From Macrosoma leucophasiata (lineage: Eukaryota > Arthropoda > Insecta > Lepidoptera > Hedylidae): a stretch of DNA of 64,000 nucleotides. Below the pieces are notes generated by a model. That model saw nothing but the letters and a program-made list of their open reading frames with translations. It ran no database searches and was not told the DNA's origin. The stretch lies in the NCBI GenBank assembly GCA_036365455.1, contig JAWQUS010000030.1, positions 16,388,001 through 16,452,000 on the forward strand. The letters are read 5' to 3'. Shown piece by piece: positions 54,113 to 64,000 of the stretch; within the stretch, counting starts at the first letter, position 1, and each line of letters starts with the position of its first letter. Both the position numbers and the translations under genes were made by a program.

Positions 54113-57060
54113 CCACTTATTTATTGTATCAACTTATTTTATAATTTTTTACATATATATGTATAAAAAAAAAAACAACAAATATATATATAAAAAATTA
54201 AAAAATAGTGTGCCGCCGGCAGCGAGAGCAGGGTCCAAGCTGCCGGTGGTTAGGGACACAGAGACAGGAACCTCCTCACTATGCGTGCCGTGCCGAGGAG
54301 TACTGCTTTCTGTATCAGACCCTTGATCCATCCACCTAGCGAGAGCCTCTTGAGATGTTGGTCGAGGCTCTTCGCTATCAGCCCGTTCACCGATACGACT
54401 ATCGGCACAATGATGGCCGAATCCACATCCCACATGGCGACAACCTCGTGAGCCAGATCAAGATATTTTATTTCCTTGTCTTTTTCGGCTTTCACGAGAT
54501 TCTCATCATGCGGGACGGTGATGTCGATCATCATTACGCGGCGCTCCGAGCGATCTATCACCACTATATCAGGCTTATTGGCAACAATAGTCCTGTCAGT
54601 GATGATAGATCGGTCCCAATACATCGTGACATGGTCATTTTCCAGAACTGGGTCGGGCACATACCTGTAGTACGGCACCTCCGCGGCTACAAGACCGTAT
54701 TTCAAGGCAAGTTGCTGATGGATTATCCTGGCTACTTGGTTGTGTCTGTGCAAGTATTCGCCGTTGGCAAGACTCGAACAGCCGGAAACAATATGCCTGA
54801 TTGATTCACCCGGTCGATGGCATGCCCGACATATGTCGACCGTTCCATCCTTCAGGATAAACTTCCGGTAGTTGTTGGTCATTACCACTTCGTCCATAAT
54901 TGCACAAACAAAACCTTCGGTTTCGCCAAAGAGGTCACCGAATCGTAGCCAGGCCACAGAAGCTAAGAAATCTACATCGGGCCCATGGAGGGCCCGGTAA
55001 AAACGCCCGTGTAGCTCCTTGCCTTGCCATACAATCCTGCGGTCGCTAGTCGTGAGCACCTCAGGTTTGCGCCAGTTCTTTTTAGCCAAAGAGAGTGGGG
55101 TGAGTCCGCTGTCGACCGCCACCACATCCCGATGCATCTCTCCGCCGGCGGTCAGAAAGTATTCTCGGAGATTACACACCTCACGGTTGTGTAGGGTCTT
55201 AGCGCTTAGAACGCCACGACCCCCACATCTCCGTGGGATGTATAATCTCATCACCGAAGACCGTGGGTGATGCATGCGGTGCGCTGTCAGTAAAGAGCGA
55301 ACTCGCCTGTCAAGGGCATCCAGTTCGGTCTGAGTCCACTTGAGTATGCCGAAGGAGTACAGCAAGACCGGCATGACCCAACCGTTGAAGGCGCGCACCC
55401 TATTACCGCCCGACAAAAGACTTTTCAGTACTTTTGTCAGGCGACCAAAGAAACGTTCCTTCAACGATTGTCTCATCTCGACCTCGCGTATACCTAAGGC
55501 CTCCGCCATACCCAAGTACTTATAGCTCTCGGTGGCAGAGAGGCTTCGGAACGGGATGGAACCCGGGAGATTCATTCCCTCGGATTCCATTATCTGCCCC
55601 TGTCGTACATGCATAACAGCGCATTTTTCGATTCCGAATTCCATCCTGATAGAGTTACTGAAGTTTTCAGTTACCTTCAGTAGCTCAGACAGGTTGGAAT
55701 TACTGGAACCGAACAATTTCAGGTCATCCATGTATAGCAGGTGAGATATCGTCCGACCACCTCTTCGCAACCGATAGCCAAGCCCCGAAGCCTCTAGCAG
55801 CGTGCTGAGAGGATTCAGGGCCAGGCAAAACCATAAGGGGCTCAGACTATCGCCCTGGAAAATGCCCCTGGCAATTCTCACAGGTTCGCCAACCGCCAGG
55901 GGCTGCCGAGACCCTGGATAGCGAAGAACCGTACTCCACTGCAGCATACATGAGCCCAGAAAGGCCCGAAGAGTTGAATGAATTTTATACAACTCCAGGA
56001 TCCGCATGAGCCATGTATGCGGCACGGAATCGTAGGCCTTCTTATAATCTATCCAGCATGTCGACAGACTCTTTCGGTTACGACGAACCTGCTGGCTAAT
56101 TGCCATGTCTATGAGGAGTAGCTCCTTAGTACCGCGGGACCCACTCCTACATCCATTCTGAGAGAGAGACAAGATGGAGGAGTCTTCAATGTGTTTAGTT
56201 ATTTTAACTCTCAGAATGGATGTAAGAACCTTATAAACCGTCGGTAGACAAGTTATTGGTCTATAATTTTTGGGTTCCGCGGTACTACCTGATTTATGGA
56301 GCAGGTGGGTCACACCAGTCGTTAGAAACTGTGGGAGTGAGCCTGATTCCAGAGATGCCTGGAACTGGATTGCTAAACGAGCGTGCGAACTTCGTAGCCA
56401 CTTTAACCAGAAATTATGCAGTCCGTCCGGTCCCGGCGATTTCCAGTTCGGCATCGGACGGACTGCATTGGCTACGTCTTCTTCTGTGATACTTATAGAA
56501 TTCATTTCTTGTATTGGTTCGCACGCTCTTTCAACATCCTGCATCCAGCCACCCTCAGAGTGATCGACCGGTTCCGACCAGATGCTGCGCCAAAATGAAA
56601 GCATCGCGTCATCATCTGGCCGACTCCGGTCAGCCACTCCTTGGTTAGGCCGCTCCCACATTCTATAGACCCTCCTTTGATCACTTTGGAACATGCTATT
56701 CTGTTCGTACCGGTCCACGCGTTCTTTATAACGCCTAATCCGGTTTGCCCATGCATAAACTTTCTGCTTCAGGAAGTCAATGCGCTCTGTGAGGCGAGCT
56801 GGATAGTCCTGGGGGCTGACTCCAGTCCCTGAAAACGCCCGCCTCACAAAACGCACCACCCTTGGGCGTGTATTGCCCATCCTGAAGCAGATTAGCTTGC
56901 CAATGAGTGCTCTGGCCTCAGCGATACGCCGCTCGATCCGGCACTGCCAGACTGGCGATGTAGGTTTTGGCCGCGTAGCTGTATCAGAACTTGGTAACTT
57001 GACACGAGCTACACGGCACACCGCGACAGCCGCGACACCGCGACAGCCGCGACAGCCGCC
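54113..57060 (-). mobile_element. R4/Dong-type non-LTR retrotransposon
   Basis: 2948 bp lying between two parts of an (ATT)n tract. In coding sense the target is (TAA)n, the repeat known as the target of Dong elements in silkworm. It encodes RT and a C-terminal restriction-like endonuclease. The 5' end carries several GGCTGTCGC-like 9-bp repeats directly at the junction, and the open frame has no ATG, so 5' truncation is likely. The 3' UTR is about 137 bp. Confidence 0.88.
54250..57021 (-). CDS. R4/Dong-type reverse transcriptase/endonuclease protein
   Basis: 923 codons without interruption. The protein nicks its DNA target and copies the element's RNA from the nick. RT landmarks are KSPGPDG at 194-200, DYKKAYDS at 325-332, FQGDSLSPL near 388-396 and YMDDLKLF at 430-437, with the DD pair catalytic. 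After the thumb comes a C-terminal CCHC finger (C731, C734, H743, C748). The restriction-like endonuclease shows KPDIVVID with D818 and MIDITVP with D833. The order RT - CCHC - endonuclease fits the R2/R4/NeSL group, and YMDDLKL plus the TAA target favour R4/Dong. No N-terminal zinc finger is seen. The frame opens at GTG 57021 and continues upstream without ATG to the junction. Confidence 0.92.
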   Translation of the reverse strand: MCRVARVKLPSSDTATRPKPTSPVWQCRIERRIAEARALIGKLICFRMGNTRPRVVRFVRRAFSGTGVSPQDYPARLTERIDFLKQKVYAWANRIRRYKERVDRYEQNSMFQSDQRRVYRMWERPNQGVADRSRPDDDAMLSFWRSIWSEPVDHSEGGWMQDVERACEPIQEMNSISITEEDVANAVRPMPNWKSPGPDGLHNFWLKWLRSSHARLAIQFQASLESGSLPQFLTTGVTHLLHKSGSTAEPKNYRPITCLPTVYKVLTSILRVKITKHIEDSSILSLSQNGCRSGSRGTKELLLIDMAISQQVRRNRKSLSTCWIDYKKAYDSVPHTWLMRILELYKIHSTLRAFLGSCMLQWSTVLRYPGSRQPLAVGEPVRIARGIFQGDSLSPLWFCLALNPLSTLLEASGLGYRLRRGGRTISHLLYMDDLKLFGSSNSNLSELLKVTENFSNSIRMEFGIEKCAVMHVRQGQIMESEGMNLPGSIPFRSLSATESYKYLGMAEALGIREVEMRQSLKERFFGRLTKVLKSLLSGGNRVRAFNGWVMPVLLYSFGILKWTQTELDALDRRVRSLLTAHRMHHPRSSVMRLYIPRRCGGRGVLSAKTLHNREVCNLREYFLTAGGEMHRDVVAVDSGLTPLSLAKKNWRKPEVLTTSDRRIVWQGKELHGRFYRALHGPDVDFLASVAWLRFGDLFGETEGFVCAIMDEVVMTNNYRKFILKDGTVDICRACHRPGESIRHIVSGCSSLANGEYLHRHNQVARIIHQQLALKYGLVAAEVPYYRYVPDPVLENDHVTMYWDRSIITDRTIVANKPDIVVIDRSERRVMMIDITVPHDENLVKAEKDKEIKYLDLAHEVVAMWDVDSAIIVPIVVSVNGLIAKSLDQHLKRLSLGGWIKGLIQKAVLLGTARIVRRFLSLCP

Positions 57061-57281
57061 ATTATTATTATTATTATGAATCCAGATGCGTTTTCATCCC
57101 TGAGACCTTAGTCGTTATCTCTCCGTGATAGTTATTATAAATAAAATAAAATTACGGGGCCCATACATTACCATCTAACCGGAGCACGATAGTGCAGAAC
57201 ACTACCATTTGGCGGCAGATAGATTAGGTAATGCGGTGGTGCCTACGTCCTCGAGCCCATACACTGGAACTTAACCACCGG
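57061..57281 (-). repeat. (ATT)n tail remnant and right piece of interrupted family B copy
   Basis: 57061-57076 is the rest of the family A (ATT)n tail. 57077-57281 is the 5' part of the family B copy begun at 53665, ending in the inverse of CCGGTGGTTAAGTTCCAG. Confidence 0.75.
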
Positions 57282-57284
57282 TTA

Positions 57285-58190
57285 TAAGGTACGGCATATC
57301 CCATATGGTTTTGTTAGGAATCGAAAGAAATATTTTTTTTCTATGCTTTCACTTACACATAACATTTGTACAATAAAAGATTCCGTCGAATTGATAACCT
57401 CCTAACGTTTTCGTAGGTTTTCGCGTCATACATTGTAGAAATTGAACTTGCGGATTTTCTCGCGTATACAACACTCCCAAACTTTTTCTTAGAAGAAGCA
57501 AGAAATTACAACAAAATGTGATTGTGTGAAGCCCAAAAAAACGACACCCATCTCAGCTTATTGCTGCTATGCTGCAGCGCTGGCATTCTGAAGGAACCTT
57601 TAGAGAATACACAGTTACAGAAGTTATATGTTCGCCTTTGGTATTCTCTGCCTTCTATGATTAGCTATCATACATTGCTAATATTGCTATCGTCACACAA
57701 TAAGAGAGTATACAGATACTAGTAAAACAATATTGTCGTATATCGTGTATATTCCTTGTACAACATCCAATTGATGGAGTACCATAACATTCGGCAACAA
57801 TAAGGCTAGAGTGGTGTGTCCATCGACTAATTGGTTGATTCTGGTATTGTTATCAAAGCAATAGGAAGAACATATCTGTGTGTGCACCATATACATGAAT
57901 GTGAAGAACCAGTGGAGCTATATTGATAGTATTAATATTTGTACAAAGCACATTGTTTCATTGTTTCGTTTCAAGCTAGTGAATCATCATTATAATATAT
58001 TAGGGATGCCACTTAAAAAACAAGTTAAAAACAATAACAACTTGATGAAAACTTAAAAAATATATGTGTATGTATGTATTTTCACGCCAAATTCCTGACG
58101 GGGTAGGCAGAGAGTGATCAGATTTGTTGGAGATACTTCCGCCCCCCCCCCCCTATTTCTTAACAAAAACTAGGGGTCACAATGCAATTT
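57285..58190. other. Unassigned interval with short repeat fragments
   Basis: 57430-57482 repeats a block also at 28776-28830 (AACTTGCGGATTTTCTCGCG). 58068-58120 is a family K fragment. Nothing else was recognised. Confidence 0.35.
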
Positions 58191-58194
58191 TTTA

Positions 58195-58468
58195 CTGGTG
58201 GTAGAGCTCCAGTGACGAAGCTCGCGGGCGTAGGCACCTAAGACACTTGCTGTTAAATGGTAGTGTTCAGCATTATCGTGTTCTGGTCAGGTGGTAATGT
58301 ACGGCCCTGTAATTTCCGGCACAGAGGCATAACACCTTAGGCCTCAGGAGTGGTAATGCATCTGCATTTTGACCTTGGTCTTCGTGTGATTTTCGTCTAT
58401 AGGCTGCAGTCATCATTTAACATCAATGTGAACTGCATGCTTGTTTGCCACTTCCATTACATAAAAAA
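58195..58468 (+). repeat. Family B repeat
   Basis: Nearly full-length plus copy from CTGGTGGTAGAGCTCCAG to the A-rich end. A short inverse fragment follows at about 58520-58612. Confidence 0.83.
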
Positions 58469-58611
58469 ATACGTTGACACCCCAGAGGGCTTAATAAGTT
58501 TCGCCGCTGTGGGAAAAATTACAGGTCATACATCTAATAAAATGATGGTGCTGAAAACTACCAATATGGCGGCAGATAGATAAGGCAACAGTACGTATTT
58601 CTACCACCATA

Positions 58612-58690
58612 AAATATATTTCGGGTTTGGGTGTTTGTGTATATTATTATGTTGTGTATGTATAATGGCACACACGACACAGGTTTGTAC
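58612..58690 (+). repeat. SINE H fragment
   Basis: TTTCGGGTTTGGGTGTTTGTG matches the body of SINE H at 60295-60455. Confidence 0.5.
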
Positions 58691-58792
58691 TTAGTGTAGT
58701 GATTCGTGTTAGTAAACTTACGGGGACGTGATATTCGGTGTTACACTTTTCGAAGTCCCGTATCGCACCCAGTAGAGTGCAAGCATATTTTA

Positions 58793-58923
58793 TTTATATC
58801 AATGCACCTTCCGTACGGGGTAAGCAGAGAGTGTAAAGCGCCAGATAATCCCGTCCAGACACACCTCCCGTGCTTCTTCCACATTCATCATTCTCTTCAT
58901 ACACGCACGCCGATTCCGAAGAT
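58793..58923 (+). repeat. Family K repeat fragment
   Basis: ACGGGGTAAGCAGAGAGTG, then CCTCCCGTGCTTCTTCCACA and GCCGATTCCGAAGA, in the same order as at 1413-1585. Confidence 0.55.
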
Positions 58924-58950
58924 TTGTGAAGGGTCAAAAGTATTTTTTTT

Positions 58951-59043
58951 TCGTTATGTTACCACTTCTGAGGCCTGTGTTATGCCTGTGTGCCGGAAAT
59001 TACAGGGCCGTATATTACCACTTGACCGGAACACGACAGTGTC
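58951..59043 (-). repeat. Family B repeat, internal fragment
   Basis: Internal minus-strand part, from the CACTTCTGAGGCC block to GAACACGACAGTG. Confidence 0.65.
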
Positions 59044-59099
59044 TGAGGGTTGGTCATGGTATATACAACGTGTAACAGGATTAAATGTACAACTCGAAA

Positions 59100-59320
59100 C
59101 TAGTGTGCTCAGAATCGATAACCGAATCGATTTCAGGCATTTTTTATATAGATAATAATTTGTCCCAAAATTAATTACAATTAAGGAAATTATGGTCACC
59201 CATGTGATGAACAGTCAATCCAAACGGAAATGAGACCAACGTCTATCCAAAACAATATGCTTATCTCAACAAGTTTATTAAAACTCGTTGAGACGTGCTT
59301 TTTATTATAAATGAATAATT
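59100..59320 (+). repeat. Duplicate of the 24040-24490 segment (empty site)
   Basis: Shares AATTATGGTCACCC, CAAACGG, AATGAGAC.AACGTCTAT and AAACTCGTTGAGACGTGC with 24060-24490, but lacks the 243-bp solo LTR. Confidence 0.75.
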
Positions 59321-59324
59321 GAAG

Positions 59325-59935
59325 AAAAAAAATAGTGAAAATTAATCTTGATACTAGCGAGTGTTAAATAAGGGTACGCAGGTTACGCTACATCACATTG
59401 CAACAGTGTGCGTGTGTGAGTAGGTTCGTGTTTTATGTGCGACCGTAGGTAAGGTAAGTACGCATAGGGTGTGCATACTGTACGTACAAATTGTGGACAA
59501 CTTATTTCTTAAATAATAAATATTAAATGCATTAACATGTAATTACATTTCATGTATTATGATTAAAACTCGATTTTCTAATCGGGGTGTTGGAGAGTGT
59601 GCATTATTCCCGTTCATGTTGTATATTTCATATTTATGTTTATAGATAGCTTCATTTCCAGCACACAGTGCTGCGAATGTGAACGCAGTAGCAATAACCG
59701 AATGATAATAACAAATGGTACAATTACGTCAAACAGTGTAAATGTCGATTAATTGCGACGATTCGCTTTCCCCATTGTTTTTAACAGCGGGCGTCGATCA
59801 CCGTGACAGTACACTTTTACTGACGTCGCCGGTGCTAATGAAACAATCGGTCGTTTTAGAAATTGCATTTTGTAGATAGGCGTTGTATACATTTTTACAA
59901 CAGAGTTCTTTAAAATGGAGTTAAGCGTTAGGACT
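59325..59935. other. Unassigned interval
   Basis: No repeat family or exon was recognised. Confidence 0.4.
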
Positions 59936-59939
59936 GAAT

Positions 59940-60097
59940 CATAGAGCAACACGGGAGGGGAGTAGCCATATGCAGGCTTTTCCCTTTGTCAAAGTACAAG
60001 CCAAATGGGCCTATACCTGTCGCCTGGATGTTTAAATGTGTGCGTGAAATTGTTTCTGCATTTTGTTAAAGTCAAGGTGTGAGTTTCGTAGTAATAG
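59940..60097 (-). mobile_element. Family C MITE, truncated copy 6
   Basis: Minus orientation. CATAGAGCAACACGGGAGGG keeps a shortened terminal repeat, then the TTTGTCAAAGTACAAGCC body. It breaks off after CGTAGTAATAG, so the other end is missing. Confidence 0.75.
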
Positions 60098-60294
60098 AGA
60101 ATTAGAATGTTTCTTCACGCTATCTCACCTATTTTACATCCGTGGAACACAGGGTCTCAGATCAAAATCAGCTTCAAGTCGATTGATATTATTGACTTGA
60201 CTGATCTGGGCTCCCATTTGGATCAGCCGTGACACTTAATCTCTTTTTTTGTTCTAACCTAGCCTAACACTAGGTATAAGGTAGGTCACCTGTG

Positions 60295-60455
60295 TTGTAG
60301 GTGCCGTTATACACGCACAACACGTACACAAACACCCAGATCCGAAACAAATATGTGAAGGCCGTACAAATATTTGTCCCAGTGCGGGAATCGAACTAGC
60401 AACCCTTCGAATCAAACGGTCGCCTCACATCGCTATACTAACCAGGTCGTCTAAA
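60295..60455 (-). mobile_element. tRNA-derived SINE H
   Basis: On the minus strand the head has TGGTTAGTATAGCGATG (box A-like) and AGTTCGATTCCCGC (box B-like), then GGGACAAATATTTGT and GGATCTGGGTGTTTGTG. It is the uninterrupted counterpart of the copy at 16608-17055. Confidence 0.6.
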
Positions 60456-60459
60456 ATTA

Positions 60460-60825
60460 TAATACAAATAATATTAATAAATAAAAACAAAATATGTCAT
60501 ACATTTCAAATTTTTATTTTCGCCACGGCAACCCAAAAATCATTACATAGACACAATTTCCTTTCATCGATGGGCGCAAAACATCTACGAGATATTCCCA
60601 TACCGGGGAAAAAAAATTCGAACAAAAATAATTCTATCAGTCCTGTTCTGATTTCGTATTCCCGCCGCGGAAGGCATCTTCCAAACTCGAACTCGAAACA
60701 AATATTTGGTTTTGTCCGCGGTTGAGTGGGAAATATGAATTTGTAAATAAAGCTAGTATTACATTTTCTTCGGCTGTTATAGTGCTAATTAAATTTACGA
60801 GATGTTTGGGAGAGAAACCGTCGCT
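60460..60825. other. Unassigned interval
   Basis: Nothing recognised. Confidence 0.4.
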
Positions 60826-60828
60826 TTA

Positions 60829-61093
60829 AAATAATAATAAAAATGGGAATCCTTGATACGCCCCACTGCTGGGCGAGTCTCTCCCCTTTTTGGGGGAGGC
60901 TTGGAGCTTACTCCACCACGCTCCTCCGATCGGATGTTTTGAAAACGCCCATAAGGCCTCCGATAAGGTTGAACGACTGCTTAACGTTCTCTCCGAAGCA
61001 CGTAAACGCATTTTAATTTGCCACTAGCGGTGACCCATCACTAACCCGACCGCGCCCGCATTTCTTAACCGAGTAGATCGCTTGCGATTGCAC
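60829..61093 (-). mobile_element. Family A SINE-like retroelement, copy 6, truncated
   Basis: The (TAA)n tail at 60829-60840 is followed by the inverse of the 3' half and a shortened 5' half ending at GAGTAGATCGCTTGCGATTG. The middle is partly deleted. Confidence 0.72.
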
Positions 61094-61195
61094 CGTCGAT
61101 ATTTAAAAAATATATATGGTAGCAGTTGCCGGTTTCTGCATAATTAACCAAAACTATTGTTTGGGGGAAGTACGTTGAAATGGTGAAAAATTCAA

Positions 61196-61342
61196 TCCGT
61201 CTATTCGTCCATCTGCCCACGCGTCTGTCCGCCCAACTATCCATCAGTTCATCCGTATATCTGAACAGCCGTCCAGCCGTCCGGCCGTCCGGCTGTCCAG
61301 TCGTCCAGTCGTCCAGTCGCCCATCCGTCCGTCCATCCACCC
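61196..61342 (+). repeat. Imperfect (GTCC)n-type tetranucleotide array
   Basis: About 145 bp of GTCC/ATCC/GCCC-like units, clearest at 61266-61330 (CGTCCAGTCGTCCAGTCG). The Arg/Asp/Gly-rich frames on the minus strand are shadows of it. Confidence 0.85.
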
Positions 61343-61344
61343 GC

Positions 61345-62925
61345 ATTGTAGTCCTATCGAAAGTCGCATTAAAAAACTTAGTTCAAAAAAATGTAGTTCT
61401 GTCTTTACCGCTACATCGTGCCTCACGAGTCACTGCACGTTGCAAGATGAAAATTTAATTAAACTTTCACAAACTACGATACAGTAGAGAGAGGTAGTAT
61501 CTTTATAAAGGAAATACGTAAGGATTATTCATAAGAGTCTACGAGTGTCTCTATTTTGAAAACATAAAAAATAATCTGAAGGTACTATACAGTAAGTAAG
61601 AAAGAAAAACATTTATTCGGCGCAGGGTCCACGACACAAAATTAACAGTGTTTAAATAAAATTAAATAACAAACAGTCAAAATAAAAAAGGCAAAAAAAA
61701 TTTCTCAGATAAGAAAAAAATTGTACTTTAGTATATGTCTCATATATTTATGTATAGATGTATCACAATAGGTACCTTTCTGTTCTGTGCAAAAGATACC
61801 CAGTTCAGCCATTACATAAACTTAACGCTGGATTTCAACTGGTACCCGAGTTGTGCGTTGTAATTTTATATATTTTTTTATATTTGTCAATACTACATTT
61901 TATTTATTTTGTCCACATACCTACATATTTTTTCTACCTTTCTTTTCGTCATGTCATTCTTTCTTTTTTTCTAAATCATTAGATACTTATTCGTAGCGGA
62001 TAACCCTGAAATAGTCTGAAGTTAAATTTGGATACAATTTATCTCGCGCCTTGTTTAAAAGTATTTTGTTTTCCACATAAAGCGGCAGTTTATTTTCTGT
62101 GAGACGCTCCCACGAAAAAAGTAAATTGCTTCGGTGGACCGTAAAATAATCCGCGCGTATGTTAAATAAGGGCCTTTGAATAAGTCTAAGTTACATTAGA
62201 GCCGGTATCTAGGAGATTATTTCGGGTAACTAAGAGAAAATTGTTAGTTTAGTGGTCTTTTATTTATTTATTCTTTTAAGGACAATATAAGTATGTGAAA
62301 CAGACTTAATGTTAGGTCGCCTTCTCTGCCAGACAATCTTAAGGTTGTGTAGAAAACGTAATGTGGTAGTGCAGTAGTTCTTTTTCTAATTGTTTTTCTT
62401 TTTGAGGGAAAGGATTATGCTGTATAATAAACTACTTTACTGGACTTAGAGTTCCGGCACTTCAGTTGTATACCCCATTCAAATAAACTTGCCAAAAAGG
62501 GAAAATAAACATGGCGTACCGGAAAATTTTGTGATGTGCATTATTGAGTGATCCAAGTCCTGAGAATTAGTGATTTGAATATGAAAAATAATGATCGCAC
62601 GTGAATGATATACATCCATTAAAAATCGTATAATTTCTTTTCAAATATTTTAATCGACGAAGATTTTTTCAATGAAATAATAAATACTGTCTATCTTAAA
62701 TCCTGAACTGAACGTCAATCTCGAACACAGTCTGTATTATCTGTGGAAAGCATGGACGCAACTACGTCGTAATTACGAAAATTGAAAATTAATGTAATGT
62801 GCTAGGTGTATTTGCCCTGTTTTTTTATGGAAATCAATGTGTTATATAATATGAATACTGTTAACATTGTACTGTATCTATTATTAAGATCATTTAAATT
62901 TCATGGTAATTTCCTAAAATTTAAC
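61345..62925. other. AT-rich interval, nothing recognised
   Basis: No exon or repeat family was supported. Confidence 0.4.
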
Positions 62926-62927
62926 GT

Positions 62928-62955
62928 CACAATTTTATTGTTTCAGGTAAGTACG
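62928..62955 (+). promoter_or_regulatory. Candidate recursive splice site (ratchet point)
   Basis: A pyrimidine-rich TTTTATTGTTTCAG, an acceptor, is followed at once by GTAAGTACG, a near-ideal donor, with the junction at 62946/62947. This back-to-back arrangement defines zero-length exons used to remove very long insect introns stepwise. It lies on the same strand as, and 31 kb downstream of, the candidate exon at 31445. Confidence 0.4.
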
Positions 62956-63298
62956 TCGGACTTGGCTTCCGCAGGTAGTCGGTCAGGTATATTTCTCTTC
63001 ATTTCTATATTCATTTGGGACTGGGTATGTTGATTTTACCGAAATTTCCGTTATAGCTTGGGATACTTTTATGAGCTCGAGTTTTATTCAAATTAGATGT
63101 GTTTTCTTTTCGATCATAGGACACAAACAGTGTACTTGTGTATAGTGTATTTGCTTGGTAATTAAACAATTTGATTTCATAGTTGTAACAATATCAAAAG
63201 TATTAAAACGTTAAAATGAAAGCATTCAGAAATCTTGATGTGTAAATTACTATTTTGAATGTCGTCCATGATGAAGTTAGACTTAGAAATTTATCGAG
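62956..63298. other. AT-rich interval, nothing recognised
   Basis: No feature supported. Confidence 0.4.
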
Positions 63299-63300
63299 AA

Positions 63301-63589
63301 TTTTTTTTTTCTATGTAATAAAAGTGGCAAACAGGCATGCAGTTCACATTGATGTTAAGTGATGACTGCAGCCTATAGACACCCACACAATGACCAGAGG
63401 TCAACATGCAGATGCGCTGCCACTCTTGAGGCATTAGGTGTTATGCATCTGTGCCTGAAATTACAGGGCCGTACATTACCACCTGACCGGAACACGATAG
63501 TGCTGAACACTACCATTTAGCGGCAAGTATATTAGGTAATGCGGTGGTGCCTACGCCCGCGAGCTCCGTCAGTGGAGCTCTACCACCAG
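63301..63589 (-). repeat. Family B repeat
   Basis: Full-length minus copy, poly-T through to the inverse of CTGGTGGTAGAGCTCCACTG. Confidence 0.87.
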
Positions 63590-63639
63590 TAAAAAAATGA
63601 AACATTAGATGTACACTTTTGTGATAATACGCTACTTTG

Positions 63640-63875
63640 CGTTGCACTAAGTGCCTTAACGCACTAGCGCTAACCGCTTTTACAGTATTGCCTGTTATGT
63701 ATAGTGCGTACAATAACAGACGGTTGCATATGAAACTGTAAAAGCGGTTAGCCGCGCGGCTACCCGCTCCCGCGGCTAATGCAACCGCCTGTTATGTAAT
63801 ATAGTGCGTACAATAACAGGCGGTTGCATATTAAACTGTAAAAGCAGCTAACCGCTTATAGTAGTAGTGCAACGG
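63640..63875 (+). mobile_element. Nested foldback MITE
   Basis: Outer ends CGTTGCACTAA (63640) and GTAGTGCAACG (to 63874) are inverse. Inside, GCTAACCGCTTTTACAGT faces ACTGTAAAAGCGGTTAGC, and a TAGTGCGTACAATAACAG block occurs twice in direct orientation (about 63699 and 63802). The structure can fold into nested hairpins; the superfamily is unknown. Confidence 0.6.
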
Positions 63876-64000
63876 TGAAGCAAGGATGAAGCAATATGGA
63901 AAATGAATACCGATGAAAAGACAAATCTGTATCCAATAAACTACTCCGGTATGTCTTGCTTCCATTACTATTTCCAAGACGATAAGATTAGATCCTCTCA

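Noticed and set aside
54355..54804. Plus-strand frame of 149 codons
   Set aside because: Antisense shadow of the R4/Dong endonuclease region.
61065..61346. Minus-strand frame rich in Asp-Gly-Arg-Thr
   Set aside because: Shadow of the GTCC-type tetranucleotide array.

Overview
This is a eukaryotic, insect-type sequence, most likely from a moth or butterfly. It is AT-rich and has no operons or ribosome binding sites. It is crowded with short non-autonomous transposons. It also carries a BEL/Pao LTR retrotransposon, a mariner, an R4/Dong-type non-LTR element, CTAG-ended Helitron-like elements, SINEs with tRNA heads, and a short run of the insect telomere unit TTAGG. The lepidopteran assignment is inference from this mixture; there is no marker gene.

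Layout. 0-9 kb: SINE-like family A, family B, a hAT-type MITE (family C), a CpG-dense block at about 2.5-3.3 kb that may be promoter or exon sequence, and a diverged duplication at 5.3-6.5 kb. 9-18 kb: a tRNA-headed SINE, a Helitron-like hairpin, a foldback element that contains a tRNA-like cloverleaf (family E), a decayed mariner, and nested insertions. 18-31 kb: families B, C and D, a solo LTR and a long (AC)n tract. 31.4-32.0 kb: the best host coding candidate, one open exon ending at a good splice donor. 32-43.7 kb: a five-unit diverged tandem array, foldback MITEs, a complete SINE, a telomere-repeat insertion and further Helitron-like and E copies. 43.7-50.2 kb: a complete BEL/Pao element on the minus strand with apparently identical LTRs, a 5-bp target duplication and two frameshifts. 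50.5-51.8 kb: three copies of a conserved ~205-bp segment. 53.7-57.3 kb: a three-layer nest (B, then A, then R4/Dong). 57-64 kb: more B, C, A and SINE H copies, a tetranucleotide array, a recursive-splice-like site at 62946 and a terminal foldback cluster.

Relations between parts. Almost all identifiable coding capacity belongs to transposons: BEL/Pao (Gag, protease, RT, RNase H, integrase), R4/Dong (RT plus restriction-like endonuclease) and mariner (DD34D transposase). The remaining elements carry no protein and would depend on enzymes supplied elsewhere. If the 31.4 kb exon is real, the following >30 kb reads as a transposon-filled intron, which would fit the ratchet-point-like site at 62946. 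Several insertions can be dated relative to one another because the interrupted host repeat is still readable. I saw no CRISPR array, no rRNA gene and no convincing functional tRNA gene.
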